This document shows, in pieces, positions 1 through 8,189 of a stretch of 61,456 nucleotides of DNA. Below the pieces are notes generated by a model. That model saw only the letters and a list, made by a program, of their open reading frames with translations, made no database searches and was not told where the DNA came from. The position numbers and the translations under genes are program-made. This DNA is from Flavobacterium noncentrifugens. Lineage in GTDB: Bacteria; Bacteroidota; Bacteroidia; Flavobacteriales; Flavobacteriaceae. The number at the start of each line of letters is the position of its first letter. Position 1 is the stretch's first letter. Location: the NCBI RefSeq assembly GCF_900100375.1, contig NZ_FNEZ01000009.1, forward strand, positions 1-61,456. The letters run 5' to 3'.

Positions 1-823
1 ACTCAGTTGTCGTGGTATTGTTCAATGCCGGTGACCAGGTTCCCGTAATACTATTTGTTGATGTCGTTGGCAAAGCCGATAAGGCAGCCCCTGAACAAAT
101 TGGTGCAACTGCGTTGAATGTAGGCGTTACAATCGGGTTCACCGTAATGGTCATCGTCGTTGTAGTGGCACATTGCCCGGCAGTAGGCGTAAACGTATAT
201 TGAGTCGTAATGGTATTGTTCAATGCTGGTGACCAGGTTCCTGTTACACCATTTGTTGATGTTGTTGGCAAAGCCGATAAGGCAGCCCCTGAACAGATTG
301 GTGACACTTGCGTAAATGCTGGTGTTACAATCGGATTAACCGTGATGGTCATCGTCGTAAGCGTCGCGCTGGTACATTGTCCGGCTGTTGGCGTAAACGT
401 ATACTGTGTAGTAGCCGTATTGTTCAATGCTGGCGACCAGGTTCCTGTTACGTTGTTTGTAGAAGTCGTTGGCAAAGCCGATAAGGCAGCTCCTGAACAA
501 ATTGGCGCTACTGCATCGAATATAGGCGTTACAATCGGGTTTACCGTGATGGTTAGTTTCGTAAGCGTTGCACTCGTACATTGTCCGGCTGTTGGCGTAA
601 ACGTATACTCTGTTGTAGCGGTATTGTTTAACGCTGGAGACCAGGTTCCTGTTACACTATTTGTTGATGTTGTTGGCAAAGCCGATAAGGCAGCCCCTGA
701 ACAAATTGGTGCAACTGCATCAAATGCCGGCGTTAGGATCGGGTTCACCGTAATTAGTGAAGCAGCCGATTTCTGGCAAGTTCCGGTAACTGAAGTTGCG
801 ATATATGTTGTTGTCGTCAGCGG
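1..823 (-). repeat. Tandem 66-68 residue protein repeats (four in window)
   Basis: The same segment (anchored on the reverse complement of ggtattgtt) recurs at 14, 212, 416 and 620, spacings 198, 204 and 204 bp. All are multiples of three and in the adhesin frame. Each unit reads LTITVNPI, APICSGAALSALPTT, GTWSPALNN and YTFTPTAGQC in order. The array continues off the left edge, so the copy number is unknown. These are coding repeats, not a CRISPR. Confidence 0.9.
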
Positions 824-3800
824 TTTAGCGTAAACTGTTGCAGCATGCGTATTTGCTACATAAGCAACCGTCGTAGCCGCATCAGTAAATAAGTTTGCTG
901 CCGGTGACCATGTTATTGACTGGGCAGTATAAGTTATCGAAATAGAACAACTCACAAGAGTTCCTGTATCTGAACCAAAATCATCATAGGCACCAACAGT
1001 CCAGCTTCCATTTACTGTAGTAAGCAAATCAGCAAAATTAGTTGTTAAATTTGATCCGAACGAACCTTTTAAACTTCCCGCAGTTACTGCATTTGCTTTA
1101 AATGTTCCGGTAATTGCAGCTGCAGTAGAAGCCAATGCCGGAGCAGTGTTGTCTGAAGTAATCACGACATCATTGTAAGAACCAGCGACAGTAGTACTGC
1201 CCTGATCTGCTACCAGCGCAATCACTTTTCCATTAGGAGCAGTTAATGTGACTTCGGCATCCGGTAGAAAACTATGTGTAAGGCTAAAAGTAACATCAAC
1301 TTTATTTATTGTCGCTCCTGCAGGAATTCCCGAAACGGCCAATGCCCTTTGGACTCCTGTAGCGCTATTGTCTGGAATAGCGAGGTTGATCGTTCCCGAA
1401 CTTGCCCCTTTTGACAATACCGCAACTCCGCCAGTCGCTTCAATTTTTTGAATACTTCCTACGCAAATCGATGCTGTTGGCGTATCAAGCACAATTGCTG
1501 TTGGCACCGGGTTTACAGTTACGGTATGGGTAGCCGTAGTTGTCAACATGTTGCCGCTTGTTTGCGTAGCTGTAAGCGTATAAGTTGTTGTAGCTGTTGG
1601 GTTAAATGTATAACCTGCAGCTGGAGTGCCACTTACACCTGTAGCAGGAGACCATACATAAGTGTCGTAATTTGAATGTGTAGAAGTGATGGTCACCGGA
1701 GTTGAATTTTCGCCTGCACAGATCGTACTTGTAGCAGCACTTAAAGTCAATGCCGGTGGAATTCCTTCGATAGTGAAATTGTCTATGAAGAAATCAATAT
1801 CGGCAGCACCTGCTGAGACACCTTCAACAACCCTGAATGCAAAACGAACCGTTTGTCCATTGTAAGTTGCAGGCAAATCGATTGATTCCAGTTGGCCTGC
1901 AAAAGCCGGAACATTTGCAGTATTGTATGTTTTCAAAACGGTCCAGTTTGTATTATCTGCAGTAGTGGTGATAAGCAATTGTACGCTGTCATCACTTTCC
2001 CAAGCACTGGTTAACGCCGTTGAAGTACCGTATTGATTGGCTGCAACATTGTATTTCAATCTTAAATTTGGATTCAAGGTGTATTGAGGCGAAAGCAACC
2101 AGCTCACCAAATTTTCGTCATAAATATTGAATTTTGCAGCACCAGTAGAACCAGAGTTCGCAAATCCGTCTGCAGTCCAGGCATTTACATCGACACCAGT
2201 TGTCGTAGGACCTGCCGCAACAGTTCCTGACAAACCTTCTCTCCAGCAATTCGGAGGATATGACGCAAATGTTTCTGTACTTGGAAAAGCAGTAGTTGGC
2301 GTACACAAAGTCGCAAAAGTAGCTTTTGTGCTGTTCAGACTATAACCTTCGCTTGATGCTGTACAATTGTTTCTTACATAAACATCGTAAGTAGTTCCAG
2401 ATGATAATCCAGAAATGGCAATTGGAGATGCAGAACCCGTAACAACAGTTCCGTTTGTTCCTGCAGTTGCTCCTGTTCCTGGTGTAAAACCTGAAAGACC
2501 GTATTCAATAATATAAGATGAACCGCTTCCGGTAAATGCCATGCTTGCACCAGTCGTCGTGATTGCATTTGCTGTTAAAGCTGTTGGAGCTGCACAAGCT
2601 ACTAATGTTGTGAAAGACGCTTTTGTAGAATTTGTACTGTATCCATCAGTTGCAGCCGTACAGTTTTGTCTTACATAGACATCATAAGCTGTATTGCCGG
2701 CAAGTCCTGAAAGCGCAATTGGAGACGCTGTTCCTGAAACAATAGTTCCATTGGTACCAGCCGTAATTCCTGAGCCCGGAGTAAATCCTGTTGGTCCATA
2801 TTCTACAACAAAAGCAGTTCCTGTTGAAGTGAACGAAATGTTTGCGGTATGAGGCGTGATCGTTCCCGCCGATGGTGATGTCGGAACTGAACAAGCGACC
2901 AAAGTCGTAAATGAAAGTTTCGTAGTGTTAAGACTGTATCCATCGCTGGCAGCGGTACAATTTTGTCTTACATACACATCATATCCAGTACTTGGTGTTA
3001 AACCTGAAAGTGCTACCGGAGAAGCCGAACCTGTAACAACAGTTCCATTTGTCCCGGCAGTTGCTGATGTTCCTGGCGTAAATCCTGTTGGTCCATATTC
3101 AACGACATAACTTGATCCTGTACCTGTGAAAGTAATATTGACAGTTCTTGCCGCAAGTGCATTTCTTCCTGGAGCAGTTGGAGCTGCGCACGCTACCAAA
3201 GTCGTAAACGAAATTTTGGTGGTGTTCACGCTAAAACCATCGCTGGCCGCAATACAATTGCTTCTTACATAGACATCATAACCTGTGACCGGCGTTAAGC
3301 CTGAAAGTGCTATTGGTGAAGACGTTCCTGTAACAACAGTTCCGTTTGTTCCGGCGGTTGCTCCTGTTCCAGGTGTAAATCCTGTTGGTCCATATTCAAC
3401 AATATAGCTTGATCCTGTTCCTGTAAAAGTAACATTCGCTGTTTTTGCAGTTACTGAGTTGCTTGCCGGAGCCGTTGGTGCCGGACATGCTACTGCAGTC
3501 GTAAATGAAGCTTTAGTTCCATTTGCACTGTAACCATTGCTTGCTGCGGTACAATTCTGACGTACATATACATCATAACCCGTACTGCCAGTCAAACCTG
3601 AAAGCGCAATAGGCGAAGAAGTTCCTGTTATCACAGTTCCGTTTGTTCCTGCAACTCCTGCAGTTCCCGGAGTAAAGCCTGTTGGTCCATATTCAGCAAT
3701 AAAGCTTGTTCCAGCAGAAGCAAAAGTAACATTTGCAGTATGTGCCGTAACGCTTGCAGTTGCAACTGTCGTTGGAACAATACAGCTTGGCGTTTCGATA

Positions 3801-6007
3801 ATGCTCACTTCATCAAGGTAACAGTTGTCCCCTGCCTGGGCAGTAAACAAGAAACCTACATAAAGTTTTACAGCACCTGCAGCCGCAGCCGGTAATGTTA
3901 CGGTTTTCGATTTCCATACTGCTGTACCAGAAGTTACTGTTGCATCATGTCTTGGAAAAAACGAACCGGCATTTACATAAGTAATACCATCTAGCGAATA
4001 TTGCACCTGAACGCCTTCATTTAGGAATGCTGCTGTACTATAAGAAGCATTGTTCTCATTTCTCCATTGAAAATTCACATCAACACTGGTATTCCCTACC
4101 GTCGTTAATGGTGCAGCCATTAATCTTTGTTGTCCGCCCGCAGTGCTTGAGGTAAAGGACCCGAACATCACCATATTGGCGCCTAAAGTTGTTAATGCAG
4201 AAGTTGTAGGGCTAGTACCCGATGCAGGAAATGTAATTGCCGGATTTGTCGTTGCAGATGTAACTTGTGTGATTTTCCAACAAGACGGAATTGACGTTGA
4301 AGTAAATCCGTTTGAAAGCGGCAATGCCACTCCATTACACAAAGTAGTAAATGATGTAGCTGCCGAATTCGCACTATAACCTTCAATCGGGCACACTTGT
4401 CTGATATAAACCTGGTAAGTTGTGCTTGCCGATAACCCGCTGAGCGTATATGGTGAAGTAGCTGCGCTTGAAGCGATCGTACCACCTGTTCCTGCAGTCG
4501 CGCCTGTTCCTTGCGTAAAACCGGTAGCGCCATACTCAACGATATAATTTCCAGAACCTGTCCAGGTTAAGCTGGCAGAAGCATTTGTAATGCTTGTATT
4601 GGCCAATGATGTAGCAGCTGCACAAGCCGTAGCTTTGTTTCCGCTTAAAGGCGATACCGAATTGTAATACGGAGCACCTGTACAAACATCATTGTAAGAA
4701 TATATATAGTAATAATATTTTACACCAGAGGTTAAACTACTGTCGGTAAAAGTAACTGCATTTGAATTTTGTACAATATAAGTCCCCGCTCCTAAAGTTG
4801 TAGCAGCAACAGCATAAGTTGTTCCGTTTACCGGAGTTGGTGCTGTAGCACTCGTACTTCTTACAACAAGGTATTTGCTTGGTGCAGGGCTTGCTGCTGT
4901 AAACGAACCTGTAATTGACGTTGTTGTTACAGTGTTAAATACCAATGCGGTTGGCTGTGCTGTTGGAGTAACACAAGCAGTCAAAACCGCTGGTGTCCAT
5001 GTAAATGTTAAGCCAGATGCCGGCAAAATCGTATTTAAAACCGCGCATTTATCCGTATTTGCAGATCCTGCTGTTGTAGATGCCCAGCTTGTAGCTGTTG
5101 TTCTTGAAGAGAAATCTGATGTAGTTGTCCTGATTCCTACTTGAACGTTATTTGCCGCAGTAGAAGTTGTACTTGAACTTCCATATACGATTTGAACCGT
5201 ATTGGTTCCTTCATTCAGAATATATTGATAATCAAAACTATCGGCAGCAATTTGATAACGCCTCGCTCCTACTAATGTAATTACATATGATCTATTTGGC
5301 GAAGTTCCTAAAACCGAAGCATAGACTCCAGAATACGGAGTATAACTGGCACTTCCGGCACTATTAGGGATCTTACTAAGTGTAATCGTATTTGTTCCAA
5401 TTGCTGTAATGATTGTCCCAGATGTAACACCAGTTCCCTCAATACGCATCCCAACCTTAAGTCCGGCAACTGAAGACACCGCTGTCATCACAGCTGAAGA
5501 AGTACTTCTAGTGGCCGTAAACGCTGTACTTGTATTGATTTGCTGGTCGACATTGAAAGCCGCTACTCCAGAATTTGTAATGGTTCCACCCAAATACAAT
5601 CCATCTAGATTTGTACCACTCACGAAATCGGCGCCAGCACCAGTTGCTGAAATGGATGAACCAAATACAAAAAATCCATTTGCAGAAAGTGTCACCTGAT
5701 TGTAATTTACCGTAGCAAATGAAAAGCTAAAGGGCATTGTCAATGTAACCCTGTTATCATCCCAATTGGTAGCTAAAATCGCTGCGGGAACAGTTGAAGT
5801 TACTCCAGCAGCATCAACCAAACCTGATACAGGTGGCGTAAAAGTTCCTGAGGTTTGTGCAAAAGTATAAGCACTTGCCTGAGCATAACTTTCAGACACT
5901 GAGAAAAACAGCAGCATCAGCATGACGCTACTCAACCACGAAACGTGGCTTTTTCCTTTAAGCACAGCATCCCTGCCTTTGCAAAAAGTTTGGTAGTTTT
6001 TAATCAT
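1..6007 (-). CDS. Giant secreted mosaic adhesin (T9SS-type surface protein), 3' end beyond the window
   Basis: The frame from ATG at 6007 runs without an in-frame stop to the left edge, about 2,000 codons, so the C-terminus is missing. Residues 1-43 form a long signal peptide (basic n-region, hydrophobic stretch SVMLMLLFF, then SYAQ). Next come a beta-rich N-terminal domain (about 46-240), a fibronectin-III-like unit near 450-555, a jelly-roll segment near 570-740, five 99-residue FN3-like repeats (about 740-1233), a second jelly-roll ending in FFIDNFTIEG, an Ig/PKD-like segment, a proprotein-convertase P-domain (about 1528-1688) and at least four 66-68 residue repeats containing APICSGAALSALPTT. 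This architecture is typical of flavobacterial gliding or adhesion proteins exported by T9SS. A C-terminal sorting domain is expected off-window but not seen. Binding target unknown. Confidence 0.9.
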   Translation of the reverse strand, partial: MIKNYQTFCKGRDAVLKGKSHVSWLSSVMLMLLFFSVSESYAQASAYTFAQTSGTFTPPVSGLVDAAGVTSTVPAAILATNWDDNRVTLTMPFSFSFATVNYNQVTLSANGFFVFGSSISATGAGADFVSGTNLDGLYLGGTITNSGVAAFNVDQQINTSTAFTATRSTSSAVMTAVSSVAGLKVGMRIEGTGVTSGTIITAIGTNTITLSKIPNSAGSASYTPYSGVYASVLGTSPNRSYVITLVGARRYQIAADSFDYQYILNEGTNTVQIVYGSSSTTSTAANNVQVGIRTTTSDFSSRTTATSWASTTAGSANTDKCAVLNTILPASGLTFTWTPAVLTACVTPTAQPTALVFNTVTTTSITGSFTAASPAPSKYLVVRSTSATAPTPVNGTTYAVAATTLGAGTYIVQNSNAVTFTDSSLTSGVKYYYYIYSYNDVCTGAPYYNSVSPLSGNKATACAAATSLANTSITNASASLTWTGSGNYIVEYGATGFTQGTGATAGTGGTIASSAATSPYTLSGLSASTTYQVYIRQVCPIEGYSANSAATSFTTLCNGVALPLSNGFTSTSIPSCWKITQVTSATTNPAITFPASGTSPTTSALTTLGANMVMFGSFTSSTAGGQQRLMAAPLTTVGNTSVDVNFQWRNENNASYSTAAFLNEGVQVQYSLDGITYVNAGSFFPRHDATVTSGTAVWKSKTVTLPAAAAGAVKLYVGFLFTAQAGDNCYLDEVSIIETPSCIVPTTVATASVTAHTANVTFASAGTSFIAEYGPTGFTPGTAGVAGTNGTVITGTSSPIALSGLTGSTGYDVYVRQNCTAASNGYSANGTKASFTTAVACPAPTAPASNSVTAKTANVTFTGTGSSYIVEYGPTGFTPGTGATAGTNGTVVTGTSSPIALSGLTPVTGYDVYVRSNCIAASDGFSVNTTKISFTTLVACAAPTAPGRNALAARTVNITFTGTGSSYVVEYGPTGFTPGTSATAGTNGTVVTGSASPVALSGLTPSTGYDVYVRQNCTAASDGYSLNTTKLSFTTLVACSVPTSPSAGTITPHTANISFTSTGTAFVVEYGPTGFTPGSGITAGTNGTIVSGTASPIALSGLAGNTAYDVYVRQNCTAATDGYSTNSTKASFTTLVACAAPTALTANAITTTGASMAFTGSGSSYIIEYGLSGFTPGTGATAGTNGTVVTGSASPIAISGLSSGTTYDVYVRNNCTASSEGYSLNSTKATFATLCTPTTAFPSTETFASYPPNCWREGLSGTVAAGPTTTGVDVNAWTADGFANSGSTGAAKFNIYDENLVSWLLSPQYTLNPNLRLKYNVAANQYGTSTALTSAWESDDSVQLLITTTADNTNWTVLKTYNTANVPAFAGQLESIDLPATYNGQTVRFAFRVVEGVSAGAADIDFFIDNFTIEGIPPALTLSAATSTICAGENSTPVTITSTHSNYDTYVWSPATGVSGTPAAGYTFNPTATTTYTLTATQTSGNMLTTTATHTVTVNPVPTAIVLDTPTASICVGSIQKIEATGGVAVLSKGASSGTINLAIPDNSATGVQRALAVSGIPAGATINKVDVTFSLTHSFLPDAEVTLTAPNGKVIALVADQGSTTVAGSYNDVVITSDNTAPALASTAAAITGTFKANAVTAGSLKGSFGSNLTTNFADLLTTVNGSWTVGAYDDFGSDTGTLVSCSISITYTAQSITWSPAANLFTDAATTVAYVANTHAATVYAKPLTTTTYIATSVTGTCQKSAASLITVNPILTPAFDAVAPICSGAALSALPTTSTNSVTGTWSPALNNTATTEYTFTPTAGQCTSATLTKLTITVNPIVTPIFDAVAPICSGAALSALPTTSTNNVTGTWSPALNNTATTQYTFTPTAGQCTSATLTTMTITVNPIVTPAFTQVSPICSGAALSALPTTSTNGVTGTWSPALNNTITTQYTFTPTAGQCATTTTMTITVNPIVTPTFNAVAPICSGAALSALPTTSTNSITGTWSPALNNTTTTE
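2310..3790 (-). repeat. Five exact-length 297 bp (99 residue) FN3-like repeats
   Basis: An equivalent site (gtcg or gttg before the gaaagc-like stretch) lies at 2310, 2607, 2904, 3201 and 3498, each exactly 297 bp apart. The protein unit contains STKASFTT, a cysteine-containing start, SGSSYIIEYGPTGF, GTNGTVVTG, SPIALSGL and YDVYVRQNC, the pattern of fibronectin type III modules in flavobacterial secreted proteins. Identical length with partly diverged sequence points to duplication followed by drift. A related, more distant unit lies near 4344. Confidence 0.88.
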
Positions 6008-6048
6008 AAAATTTTGGAATAAATTTAATTAGCCAGCGAATGTACATC

Positions 6049-6082
6049 CAAACCTATATCACTCGTTACTAATAATCCGCAA
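6049..6082 (-). promoter_or_regulatory. Candidate Bacteroidota promoter for the giant adhesin
   Basis: On the minus strand TAGGTTTG (6049-6056) matches the -7 consensus TAnnTTTG. TTG (6080-6082) lies 23 bp upstream, within the usual 17-23 bp range. The -7 box is about 42 bp upstream of the ATG at 6007. Confidence 0.55.
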
Positions 6083-6154
6083 TTTCGATTATATGCTTAA
6101 ATCATCGACTAAAAACATTCTTTTATTATTTTTAACAGTCCTTTATTATCAAAT

Positions 6155-6210
6155 CCAAAAAAAATGCTTTTATACATCTGCCCATTTTGAGCATTTTTGT
6201 ATAAAAGCAT
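6155..6210 (-). terminator. Terminator of the pit operon
   Basis: A perfect 13 bp inverted repeat (ATGCTTTTATACA at 6164-6176, complement at 6198-6210) has a 21 nt loop. On the minus strand it is followed by a run of U (A-run 6156-6163). It lies directly downstream of the PiT stop codon. Confidence 0.65.
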
Positions 6211-6234
6211 GTTGCTTTTGCGTATGTAATTCTG

Positions 6235-7314
6235 TTACATGAAAATACTGAAGATATAATAAACGATCGCTGCAAGCAAGGCTGAAACCGGAATCGTCAA
6301 TACCCAAGCCCAAAGTAAATTGATCGTGACGCCCCAGCGCACTGCCGAGATTCTCTTGGTAATCCCAACCCCAATGATACTTCCCGTAATGGTATGTGTC
6401 GTCGAAACCGGAATCCCGAAATGCTCTGTTAAATATAAAGTGATCGCTCCGGCTGTTTCGGCAGCAACACCTTCAAGCGGCGTGACTTTAGTGATCTTCG
6501 TTCCCATCGTTTTAACAATTTTCCACCCGCCGCTCAATGTTCCAAGTGCAATTACGGTGAAACTCACGAATGGAACCCAGCCCCAATCTTCAACAAAATG
6601 CGCAAAACGATCGGCGCTTTCAAGCGAAGTATAGGCCACATCGCCCATGTTCATGTGGTAACAAATGACAGCTGCCCCGATAATTCCCATGACTTTCTGC
6701 GCGTCATTTCCTCCGTGCCCCAAACTAAATAGAGCCGAAGAAACCAATTGCAGCCTTCTAAACCAGCGGTCGGCTTTGGATGGATTTGCTTTTTTGCAGA
6801 TGTTTAAAATCAGTACCGTTATAAAATAGGCGATGATCAAACCAATGAGTGGCGCAAGGAATATGAATAGAAAAGTTGGTACCACTTTAGCATAATTGAT
6901 GACATCGATTTCTTTTCCGTCAATGATCTGGGAGAAAACACCGGCTTTCGCCAATGCTGCGCCCATAAATCCACCAAGTAAAGTATGTGAAGATGAGGAC
7001 GGAATCCCAAGTTTCCAGGTTACCAGGTTCCAGATGATCGCCGCGACCAGTCCGGCTAAAATGACTTCAAGCGTGATGAAATGCTCATCCACCGATTTGG
7101 CGATCGTATTCCCGATTTTAAATTCTCCAATGATATATTTCGAAATAAAATAAGCCGCAAAGTTGAACATCGCTGCCCATAAAACGGCCTGAAAAGGCGT
7201 TAGTACTTTAGTCGCAACAATCGTTGCAATCGAATTGGCCGCATCGTGAAAACCATTGATGTAGTCAAAAATTAAAGCAAGGATGATGATGATAATAAGT
7301 AACGTAAAATCCAT
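6235..7314 (-). CDS. pit: Inorganic phosphate transporter, PiT family
   Basis: 359-residue polytopic membrane protein. It shows the internal duplication expected of PiT carriers: GFHDAANS (residues 21-28) pairs with GGNDAQKVMG (201-210), and GIPSSSSHT (103-111) pairs with GIPVSTTHT (300-308). These are the signature phosphate-binding halves of the family, which imports phosphate by cation symport across the inner membrane. It lies 28 bp downstream of the DUF47 gene on the same strand, so the two are almost certainly co-transcribed, a pairing common in bacteria. A strong hairpin terminator follows. Length and motifs are normal. Confidence 0.93.
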   Translation of the reverse strand: MDFTLLIIIIILALIFDYINGFHDAANSIATIVATKVLTPFQAVLWAAMFNFAAYFISKYIIGEFKIGNTIAKSVDEHFITLEVILAGLVAAIIWNLVTWKLGIPSSSSHTLLGGFMGAALAKAGVFSQIIDGKEIDVINYAKVVPTFLFIFLAPLIGLIIAYFITVLILNICKKANPSKADRWFRRLQLVSSALFSLGHGGNDAQKVMGIIGAAVICYHMNMGDVAYTSLESADRFAHFVEDWGWVPFVSFTVIALGTLSGGWKIVKTMGTKITKVTPLEGVAAETAGAITLYLTEHFGIPVSTTHTITGSIIGVGITKRISAVRWGVTINLLWAWVLTIPVSALLAAIVYYIFSIFM

Positions 7315-7342
7315 AAAGTGTGTTTCGTTTTAAACTTATTAT

Positions 7343-7987
7343 TTAGGAATGCTTCACAGAGATCTGCTCTAAAACATTAGCAACGCTCTTGCATTTATCC
7401 GATGCAGATTCCAGTGCCGACAATACTTCTTTATATTTAATGATGTTTTTCGCGTCGGTTTCATTTTCGAAAATATCAGCCACCGCTTTGTCAAAAACAG
7501 TATCGGCTTTGCTTTCAAGCTTGTTGATTTTCTTGCAGGCATCGCTGATTTTCTTGTGGTTTTCGAGGTCTTTCAACTCCCCGATCGCTACACCAATTAA
7601 TTGACAAGCCTCAAGGTTGATTTCGGTTAATTTACGGATCGATTTTGTGATTTTTTCTACCTGGTACAAACGCATCCTGCTCGCCGCTCCATGCATGTAA
7701 TCGGCAACATTATCGATCGCTTTAATCAGGGAGTGAATGTCTTCGCGGTCAAAAGGCGTAATAAAATTACGGCTCAATTCCAGATGCGTGGTATGCGTAA
7801 TTTCCTCAATTCTGGCTTCAAGTTCTTCAATTTTCCTGAAATATTCTTCCCTTTCAACCCTTGGAACGTTGATCGCTTCGTGAAGTGTTTCTGCTAAAAG
7901 GATCAAATTGGCCGCAGCCTGTTCAAAAAGCGGTAGGAATTTCTTGTCTTTCGGAACTAAAAACTGGAAAATGCTGTTTAATGTCAT
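7343..7987 (-). CDS. DUF47 family protein, PhoU-like partner of PiT
   Basis: About 214 residues, helical, starting MTLNSIFQFLVPKDKKF, the standard N-terminus of DUF47 proteins. I chose the ATG at 7987 rather than the upstream one at 8008 because the -7 promoter element at 8006-8013 covers the upstream ATG. The protein resembles PhoU in its three-helix repeats rich in E, K and D, and DUF47 proteins are thought to regulate the adjacent PiT carrier. It is first in the operon, 28 bp ahead of pit. Cytosolic; no signal or membrane segments. Confidence 0.88.
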   Translation of the reverse strand: MTLNSIFQFLVPKDKKFLPLFEQAAANLILLAETLHEAINVPRVEREEYFRKIEELEARIEEITHTTHLELSRNFITPFDREDIHSLIKAIDNVADYMHGAASRMRLYQVEKITKSIRKLTEINLEACQLIGVAIGELKDLENHKKISDACKKINKLESKADTVFDKAVADIFENETDAKNIIKYKEVLSALESASDKCKSVANVLEQISVKHS

Positions 7988-8005
7988 GTCTGAAATTTTA
8001 TGGTG

Positions 8006-8037
8006 CAAATGTAAACTTCCAATGTTAAGTTAACATT
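8006..8037 (-). promoter_or_regulatory. Promoter and candidate operator of the DUF47-pit operon
   Basis: TACATTTG on the minus strand (8006-8013) fits TAnnTTTG. Just upstream, 8021-8037 is a perfect inverted repeat (AATGTTAA, one base, TTAACATT) placed between the expected -7 and -33 elements. On one strand it also reads as tandem TTAAC units. The position suits a repressor or activator site; a phosphate-responsive regulator is an inference. Confidence 0.5.
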
Positions 8038-8189
8038 AATTTATAAAAAATTACGGCCTTGCCAAATTTTGAACGATTGCGGTGCCGGATATTTTTTATT
8101 TCAATCGTTTTCGTACTTTAGCAACTCAAAAATACGAAACAAATTCGTACGAATTTTTATTTTATTCTGCCCAACAAGACAATAGCAAT

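Noticed and set aside
14..823. Regularly spaced repeats suggestive of a CRISPR array
   Set aside because: The period is 198-204 bp, a multiple of three, and the repeats encode a coherent protein unit. No short repeats with unique spacers and no cas genes.
12..5699. Many plus-strand open frames inside 1-6007
   Set aside because: They are the complement of the adhesin's repeats: valine- and cysteine-rich echoes with identical segments. The minus frame is continuous and has clear domains.
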